DNA from: Lutibacter litoralis
GTDB lineage: Bacteria; Bacteroidota; Bacteroidia; Flavobacteriales; Flavobacteriaceae
Assembly: GCF_014646675.1 (NCBI RefSeq)
Contig: NZ_BMNS01000002.1
Coordinates: forward strand, 248,001 to 312,000
Direction: 5' to 3'
DNA: 64,000 nt
Shown: one piece after another, positions 58,379 through 64,000 of the stretch
How the letters are laid out: every line of letters starts with the position of its first letter
Numbering within the stretch: the stretch's first letter is position 1
The notes under the pieces: model-generated
Database searches by the model: none
What the model was told of the DNA's origin: nothing
Seen by the model: only the letters and a program-made list of their open reading frames with translations
Position numbers and translations under genes: made by a program

Positions 58379-59923
58379 TTATTTTAAAAGTTTTTTAGCT
58401 TTCGTTTGAATTATGGATTCTACGGACACATTATATATTTTACTTTCTAACCAAGATAATATGTCTAGATATAAGAATGCTCTCCTTTCAAAAGGATGAT
58501 TTTCATATTTTTTTAATTCTTCATGTAGTTTTATAAATTCCTTCTTTAAGTCTTGTGGATAAATATTGCTTAAGTTCTTTAAAAATTCTATCATTTTTCT
58601 TTGCACTTGATGTAAATCGTTCATTTTCAACAAAAATTTATACGTTGAAACAATCAATTTTTCGATATTAGAATCAATTCCAGCTTCATAATGAGCAACT
58701 AAATTTAAAACTCGAGAAAAACATAGCAAATCTTCTCTCATTTTTAAATCTTTATTCTGAATAATTTTTTCAAGATAAAAAATACATCTTTCATTATCTC
58801 CAGCACCAAAATACATGCATCCAATTTTGTAATAAAATACCATCGTATGATGCGCATCTATATGTTCTTCATATTGCTGAATTTCCAATAATAGCTTTTG
58901 AACAAAATCCAATCCTTTTGTAAACTTTCCTTCTAAAAAATATAGATTTAACTTATTTTGATTGTAATATAAGAAAGCTAATGTTCTGGTATTTTCATTT
59001 AAAACAATCATATCGTTTCTTATATCAAAATCAAGATTTGAAAGCACTTTTTTAAACTTTTTTCGATACTTAATAAGGTATAAAGATTCTGCTAGATAAT
59101 TAACACCTTTTAGATAAAAAACAGGATTTTGTTTTTTCATTTCAGGTTGTTCATCAAATAAATCTACCCATTTTTGAGCATATTTAAAACTAGAAACAAA
59201 ATCTTGTTTTATTAAACTATGCCATAAATATGCCTTATATAAAAATAATTTTTCTTTAAAACCGAGTTCAGACAATTTGTATTTTGGCAATCTTTTTTGA
59301 AAATATTCAGTTAATAATTTAGACTCCTTATCATCTTTAATATAACCCGCCTTTAACATTAAACTGTATAATTGCAACGATAAATTAGATAATTTACTAA
59401 TTCTAATATTTCGTAAACTCAATTCTTTTGCTTGTATCGTAAGTTCATCAGCTCTATTGCTAATACTTCGTGTAATGTATTGAGATTCAATCACTTTCTC
59501 AAATTCAACAATTTCATAGGCTAGATTGTTTTCATCATTATTAATTGCTATGTCTTTTGCCTTATCTAATATTTTAAGACTTTGTTTATAAAGTCCTTTA
59601 TTATACAAAATTGCCGCAAAATCAAATTGCTCTCTAATTTGAGTTCTAGTATTTTGATGTACAGGATTAAAACGCAAACTCACCAAAATCTGACGATACA
59701 AATGCGCTTTGGTATTAGAAATCTGTTGTTTTTTTATTTGGGTCTTTTCTAAAATTAGCTTGTCATCGTATGCATTTACTTTGTCTAATAAATTAAACAA
59801 AGAAATAAAATTTGCCTCTGCATTTCCGCCTAATCTGCCAACATATAATTTAAATTGTCGTTTCTCAGATTTAGAAAGAGACTTTATTAAAGTAAAAAGT
59901 GAATCTTTTTGATCAATAGCCAT
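58379..59923 (-). CDS. conserved alpha-helical (TPR-like) protein of unknown function
   Basis: A 514-residue soluble protein without signal peptide or membrane helices. It starts MAIDQKDSLFTLIKSLSKSE, then KRQFKLYVGRLGG, and is almost entirely predicted helix. Tetratricopeptide-like pairs are visible, such as AAILYNKGLYKQSLKILDKAKDIA and IGCMYFGAGDNERCIFYLEK. Lys and Leu content is high. I recognise it only as a type of large helical protein common in Flavobacteriia. It stands between the ilv attenuators and leuA, divergent from leuA, which may mean shared control, but no function can be assigned. Confidence 0.75.
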   Translation of the reverse strand: MAIDQKDSLFTLIKSLSKSEKRQFKLYVGRLGGNAEANFISLFNLLDKVNAYDDKLILEKTQIKKQQISNTKAHLYRQILVSLRFNPVHQNTRTQIREQFDFAAILYNKGLYKQSLKILDKAKDIAINNDENNLAYEIVEFEKVIESQYITRSISNRADELTIQAKELSLRNIRISKLSNLSLQLYSLMLKAGYIKDDKESKLLTEYFQKRLPKYKLSELGFKEKLFLYKAYLWHSLIKQDFVSSFKYAQKWVDLFDEQPEMKKQNPVFYLKGVNYLAESLYLIKYRKKFKKVLSNLDFDIRNDMIVLNENTRTLAFLYYNQNKLNLYFLEGKFTKGLDFVQKLLLEIQQYEEHIDAHHTMVFYYKIGCMYFGAGDNERCIFYLEKIIQNKDLKMREDLLCFSRVLNLVAHYEAGIDSNIEKLIVSTYKFLLKMNDLHQVQRKMIEFLKNLSNIYPQDLKKEFIKLHEELKKYENHPFERRAFLYLDILSWLESKIYNVSVESIIQTKAKKLLK

Positions 59924-59988
59924 TGTAACTATTTTATTTTTATCTGATTGATAATTAATTGTTTACAAAAAATACAATCCGTTTGAAT

Positions 59989-60012
59989 ATAGTAAACAAC
60001 CGTATTTACTAT
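59989..60012. promoter_or_regulatory. inverted repeat between leuA and the divergent TPR-like gene
   Basis: ATAGTAAA (59989-59996) and TTTACTAT (60005-60012) form a perfect 8-bp inverted repeat with an 8-bp centre, 60 bp before the leuA ATG and 66 bp before the divergent gene. It could be an operator or a hairpin in the leuA 5' region. No leader peptide rich in Leu codons was found here. Confidence 0.4.
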
Positions 60013-60072
60013 TACTTAAAGAAACGTATACCCATATTTTTGAAATTCAAAAGTGATAAAAAAAAATTAGAA

Positions 60073-61248
60073 ATGAGTAAAAATCGAGTCCAAATTTTTG
60101 ACACTACGTTAAGAGATGGAGAACAAGTCCCAGGATGTAAGCTAAATACAGAACAAAAATTAGTAATAGCCAAACGACTTGATTTACTGGGAGTAGATGT
60201 TATTGAAGCGGGTTTCCCAATTTCAAGTCCAGGTGATTTCACATCTGTTGAAGAAATTTCAAAATTAGTAAAAAACGCAATAGTTTGTGGCCTAACTAGA
60301 GCGAATAAGAAGGATATAGAAGTTGCTGCACAAGCATTAAAATATGCAAAACGACCAAGAATACATACAGGTATTGGTACTTCCGAATCTCATATTCAAT
60401 ATAAATTTAATTCTACTCAAGATAAAATAATTGAGCGAGCTTTCGAAGCGACTGCGTATGCAAAAAAGTTTGTTGAAGATGTTGAGTTTTATGCAGAAGA
60501 TGCAGGAAGAACAGATAACGAATATTTGGCAAAAGTTTTAGAGCAAGTGATTAAAGCTGGAGCAACAGTTTTAAACATCCCAGACACCACAGGGTACTGT
60601 TTACCAGACGAATATGGAGCGAAAATAAAATATTTAAAAGAGAATGTAAAAGGCATTGATAATGTAATTATTTCTTGCCACTGTCATAACGATTTAGGTT
60701 TAGCCACTGCAAATGCAATTGCTGGAATTCAAAATGGTGCACGTCAAATAGAGTGCACAATTAATGGAATTGGAGAACGCGCAGGAAATACTGCTTTAGA
60801 AGAAGTAGTTATGATTATGAAACAACATCCTTATTTAAATTTAGACACTAACATAAATACAAAGTTACTTTATGACACTAGTTTATTGGTACAAAGAAGT
60901 ATGGGAATGGTAGTGCAACCAAACAAAGCTGTTATTGGTGAAAATGCATTTGCTCATAGCTCAGGAATTCATCAAGATGGTGTTATAAAAAACAGAGAAA
61001 CTTACGAAATTATGAACCCTGAAGATGTTGGTGTAACAGAATCTTCAATTGTTTTAACGGCAAGAAGTGGTAGAGCTGCATTGGCTTATAGAGCTAAAAA
61101 TGTTGGTTATGATTTAACAAAAATTCAGTTAGATGATGTATATCCTCAGTTTTTAAAGTTTGCAGATTTTCATAAAGAAGTAAATGATAGTGACATTCAT
61201 CACTTAATGGAATTAAATCATATTCATAAAACAAACGTCCATATTTAA
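60073..61248 (+). CDS. leuA: 2-isopropylmalate synthase (short form)
   Basis: A 391-residue DRE-TIM aldolase-type synthase. The motif [17 protein letters not shown] (residues 8-24) holds the catalytic Arg and Asp, [13 protein letters not shown] the metal-binding His pair, and [14 protein letters not shown] the second signature. The C-terminal leucine-sensing domain of full-length LeuA (about 500 residues) is missing, so allosteric control by leucine is not expected. Homocitrate synthase of the NifV type is an alternative by length, but leuB next door supports LeuA. The ATG at 60073 is preferred over an upstream TTG reading. Confidence 0.9.
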   Translation: MSKNRVQIFDTTLRDGEQVPGCKLNTEQKLVIAKRLDLLGVDVIEAGFPISSPGDFTSVEEISKLVKNAIVCGLTRANKKDIEVAAQALKYAKRPRIHTGIGTSESHIQYKFNSTQDKIIERAFEATAYAKKFVEDVEFYAEDAGRTDNEYLAKVLEQVIKAGATVLNIPDTTGYCLPDEYGAKIKYLKENVKGIDNVIISCHCHNDLGLATANAIAGIQNGARQIECTINGIGERAGNTALEEVVMIMKQHPYLNLDTNINTKLLYDTSLLVQRSMGMVVQPNKAVIGENAFAHSSGIHQDGVIKNRETYEIMNPEDVGVTESSIVLTARSGRAALAYRAKNVGYDLTKIQLDDVYPQFLKFADFHKEVNDSDIHHLMELNHIHKTNVHI

Positions 61249-61343
61249 TACAGAAGATAATCCTAATATTTTTAGTTTTTTTTGAAAAGAATAACTTAAC
61301 TTGACCTGAAATTTTGAAATAAAAACATTCAATAAATAAAGTT

Positions 61344-62459
61344 ATGAAGTTAAATATCGCTTTGCTTCCAGGCGATGGAATTGGTCCAGAAGTAATTCAA
61401 CAAGCCGTTAAAGCATTAGATGCAATTGCAGAAAAATATAATCATGAATTTATATTTACATATGCTAGTATTGGTGCAATTGCAATAAAGGAAGCCGGAA
61501 GCCCATTGCCCGATGCAACTTTAAAAATTTGTACAGAAGCTGATGCAATTCTATTTGGTGCAATTGGAGACCCTAAATACGATAACAATCCAACAGCAAA
61601 AATACGTCCAGAGGAAGGTTTACTAAAACTTAGAAAAAGCTTAGGTTTATTTGCAAATATTCGCCCACTCTCAATTTATGACGCTTTAATACATCAATCT
61701 AATTTAAAAGCAGAAGTAATAAAAGGTGTAGATTTTGTAATTTTTAGAGAATTAACTAGTGGAATTTATTTTGGAGAAAAAGAACTAAGTGCAGACGGTA
61801 CCGAAGCTTTTGATGTTTGTAAATATACAGTTGAAGAAATAGATAGAATTGCCCATTTAGCTTTTAAAAGTGCACAAATAAGACGCAAAAAGCTTACTTT
61901 GATTGATAAATCGAACGTACTAGAAACATCACGATTATGGAGAAAACGCATAATTGAAATTTCTAAAAATTACCCTACCATAAATTTAGACTTTTTATTT
62001 GTTGACAATGCGGCTATGCAACTTATATTAAACCCTAAACAATTTGATGTAATTTTAACTGAGAATATGTTTGGTGATATTTTATCTGATGAAGCTAGTG
62101 TAATTTCAGGGTCTATTGGCTTATTAGCTTCTGCTTCAATTGGAATAAATTCTGCTATGTTCGAGCCAATTCATGGCTCATTCCCTCAAGCAAAAGGCAA
62201 AAATATTGCCAATCCTTTAGCGGCAGTTTTATCGGCAGCAATGCTTTTAGATCATTTTCAATTACACGAAGAGGCAGAAGCAATTAGAACTGCAGTTGAA
62301 AAATCTATTGAGTTAAACATAACCACACCAGATTTAAATAGTACAAATCATTTTTCAACAACAAACGTTGGGAGTTTTTTAAGCGATTTTATTTTAGATG
62401 ATGAAAATACATTTTATAATAAAAATAATATTGACTTAGGGCAATCTACTATAATATAG
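61344..62459 (+). CDS. leuB: 3-isopropylmalate dehydrogenase
   Basis: A 371-residue beta-decarboxylating dehydrogenase. It starts IALLPGDGIGPEVIQQAVKAL, has the FRELTSGIYFG block with the conserved Arg, and the signature NMFGDILSDEASVISGSIGLL. Followed 62 bp later by a nitroreductase gene. leuC and leuD (isopropylmalate isomerase) are not in this window. Confidence 0.95.
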   Translation: MKLNIALLPGDGIGPEVIQQAVKALDAIAEKYNHEFIFTYASIGAIAIKEAGSPLPDATLKICTEADAILFGAIGDPKYDNNPTAKIRPEEGLLKLRKSLGLFANIRPLSIYDALIHQSNLKAEVIKGVDFVIFRELTSGIYFGEKELSADGTEAFDVCKYTVEEIDRIAHLAFKSAQIRRKKLTLIDKSNVLETSRLWRKRIIEISKNYPTINLDFLFVDNAAMQLILNPKQFDVILTENMFGDILSDEASVISGSIGLLASASIGINSAMFEPIHGSFPQAKGKNIANPLAAVLSAAMLLDHFQLHEEAEAIRTAVEKSIELNITTPDLNSTNHFSTTNVGSFLSDFILDDENTFYNKNNIDLGQSTII

Positions 62460-62521
62460 TTAACAGTTGGCAGTATTCAGTAATAGTTTGCATAATTAAT
62501 AACTCGTAATTATAATTTTCT

Positions 62522-63250
62522 ATGGGGAAAAATCTTATTGAAGCAATTAATTACCGTCGCTCGGTTAGAGTATATGATAGTCAAAAAGAAATTGATTCTG
62601 AAATAGTTAAAAAATGCATTCAGCAAGCTACACTCGCACCAACAAGTAGTAATATGCAATTATGGGAATTTCACCATATAACTTCAAAAGATATTTTAAA
62701 AAAATTAGCAATCGCTTGTTTAAATCAAAATGCGGCAACCACAGCTAAACAAATGGTTGTAATTGTAGTTAGAAAAGATTTATGGAAACAACGTATAAAG
62801 GCTAACTTAAATAATTTAAATGCCATTTATGGTGAAAAAAATAAAAGCGAATATAGTTCTAGAGAAAAATTTGCAAAAAACTATTACAGTAAACTAATGC
62901 CTATAATTTACAGTGATTTTTTAGGCATTTTTGGATACCTAAAATTTGCTTTTTCTTGGCTTACAGGATTATTTAAACCAACGTATCGTCAGCTTAGAAA
63001 TTCTGACATGCGCATTGTTGCTCACAAAAGTGCTGGATTAGCAGCACAAACTTTTATGTTAAGTATGGCTGCTGAAAAATACGATACATGCCCAATGGAA
63101 GGAATAGATTCTTTACGGATTAAAAAACTATTAAAACTTCCATTAAGCAGCGAAATAAATATGGTTATTTCTTGTGGAATTAGAAAGCCTGAAGGAATTT
63201 ATGGGGAGCGTTTTAGAATCCCTTTTGAAAAAGTTTACCAACAATGGTAA
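62522..63250 (+). CDS. nitroreductase-family flavoprotein
   Basis: A 242-residue FMN-dependent oxidoreductase of the nitroreductase fold. The N-terminal phosphate-binding RRSVRVYD (about 13-20) and ATLAPTSSNMQLWEFHHI are clear, and the C-terminal VISCGIRKPEG matches the family. An insert of about 50 residues in the middle (around KFAKNYYSKLMPIIYSDF) is longer than in simple members. The substrate cannot be deduced. It may share a transcript with the acetyltransferase gene 48 bp downstream. Confidence 0.88.
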   Translation: MGKNLIEAINYRRSVRVYDSQKEIDSEIVKKCIQQATLAPTSSNMQLWEFHHITSKDILKKLAIACLNQNAATTAKQMVVIVVRKDLWKQRIKANLNNLNAIYGEKNKSEYSSREKFAKNYYSKLMPIIYSDFLGIFGYLKFAFSWLTGLFKPTYRQLRNSDMRIVAHKSAGLAAQTFMLSMAAEKYDTCPMEGIDSLRIKKLLKLPLSSEINMVISCGIRKPEGIYGERFRIPFEKVYQQW

Positions 63251-63298
63251 TTAAACAAATTTAAATACGACAAAGAATTAGAAAGCTTTAAAAAAATT

Positions 63299-64000
63299 AT
63301 GACTGCAAAAGAGAGTATTATTCATAAAATAATATCGAGCGAAAATCGACCACACTTAAATTTCAGCTTAAAACATAAAACTGAAAAATTTACAGATAAC
63401 TTATTTCAAACTTTATTTGATGCTGAAACTTGCGTAGCTGAAAACATTGAACAATTAGAAATTGATTTTGATGAAATTTACAAATTAGCTTGTATAGTTG
63501 ATAAAGAATCCTGTAGCACTATTTGGAAAACATTTTTATCTAAACTTCCAGAAATTTTAGAAAACTTAAATTTAGACGCACTAGAATTGGTAAACAACGA
63601 TCCAGCTTCAAATACTATTGAAGAAGTTTACATGGCTTACCCTGGATTTTATGCAATTGCAATTTACCGTTTTAGTCACGAATTGCATTTACTAAAGACA
63701 CCTTTAATTCCAAGACTAATGAGCGAATATGCGCATAGCAAAACAGGGACTGACATTCATCCTGGAGCTACCATTGGAAACAGTTTTTTTATAGATCACG
63801 CAACTGGTACCGTAATTGGTGAAACTTGTATCATTAAAGACCATGTGAAAATTTACCAAGGAGTTACTTTAGGAGCATTGCAAGTTTCAAAAGAATTAAA
63901 AAATGTAAAAAGACATCCAACTGTTGAAGAAAATGTAACAATTTATGCCAACGCAACTATATTAGGAGGTAAAACTGTTATTGGCAAAAACAGTATAATT
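63299..64000 (+). CDS. cysE: serine O-acetyltransferase, EpsC type (3' end beyond the window)
   Basis: The first 234 codons of a left-handed beta-helix acetyltransferase; the gene continues past the right edge. It starts MTAKESIIHKIISSENRPHL, with a helical N-terminal domain of about 140 residues, then EYAHSKTGTDIHPGATIGNS, FIDHATGTVIGETCIIKD and YQGVTLGALQVSKELKNVKR, where the hexapeptide turns and catalytic His and Asp of CysE/EpsC are recognisable. It forms O-acetylserine for cysteine synthesis. A cysteine synthase gene would be expected next, outside the window. Confidence 0.92.
   Translation, partial: MTAKESIIHKIISSENRPHLNFSLKHKTEKFTDNLFQTLFDAETCVAENIEQLEIDFDEIYKLACIVDKESCSTIWKTFLSKLPEILENLNLDALELVNNDPASNTIEEVYMAYPGFYAIAIYRFSHELHLLKTPLIPRLMSEYAHSKTGTDIHPGATIGNSFFIDHATGTVIGETCIIKDHVKIYQGVTLGALQVSKELKNVKRHPTVEENVTIYANATILGGKTVIGKNSII

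Noticed and set aside
59924-60072. Leader peptide for leuA
   Set aside because: Searched for a short ORF with Leu codons followed by a hairpin and found none; only an 8-bp inverted repeat is present.

Overview
The window is AT-rich chromosomal DNA from a member of the Bacteroidota, most probably a marine-type Flavobacteriaceae. The evidence is the SusC/SusD pair, promoters of the TAnnTTTG (-7) type, A-rich rather than Shine-Dalgarno starts, a dcw cluster without murF or ddl, a class II (490-residue) KARI and the N-acetylated arginine pathway built around ArgF'. I cannot name the genus.

Region 1 (1-21661) is a sialoglycan utilisation locus. On the minus strand are a SusC/SusD pair (SusD cut by the window edge). 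On the plus strand are sialic acid lyase and a YhcH/NanQ anomerase. A FadR-type (FCD) GntR regulator is on the minus strand. A plus-strand operon follows: GlcNAc 2-epimerase, a creatininase-family protein, sialidase, GH2, a two-domain esterase/sialate O-acetylesterase, GH27, GH20 and an SGNH hydrolase. It ends in a bidirectional terminator facing a kelch (NanM-like)/sodium-symporter fusion. A 15-bp palindrome, TTATGT-N3-ACATAA, occurs four times; three copies lie exactly 2 bp downstream of a -7 box, so it is very probably the regulator's operator.

Region 2 (21662-22402) is a gene-poor boundary with the fourth operator copy, decayed-looking DNA and tRNA-Arg(UCG). Region 3 (22419-38378, minus strand) is yqeY plus the division/cell wall cluster mraZ-rsmH-ftsL-ftsI-murE-mraY-murD-ftsW-murG-murC-ftsQ-ftsA-ftsZ, headed by three 10-bp-spaced MraZ-type repeats. 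Region 4 (38494-40593, plus) is an alpha/beta hydrolase, engB and an RluA-family synthase.

Region 5 (40671-50935, minus) is the arginine/proline operon: GNAT, argG, argC, proC, argD, proA remnant, proB, argF', argB, argE, argH. It is preceded by an unannotated 21-codon leader peptide with five Arg codons. proA is reduced to 76 codons by an internal in-frame deletion. Region 6 (51038-58345, minus) is ilvD-ilvB-ilvN-ilvC-ilvA, preceded by two tandem leader-peptide/terminator units rich in Ile, Val and Leu codons. Region 7 (58379-64000) is a conserved helical protein of unknown function, leuA, leuB, a nitroreductase and the first part of an EpsC-type serine acetyltransferase.

The most notable items, none of them obvious gene calls, are the tandem branched-chain attenuators, the arginine leader, the sialic acid operator set and the collapsed proA. 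All are read from sequence alone; no searches or folding programs were run.
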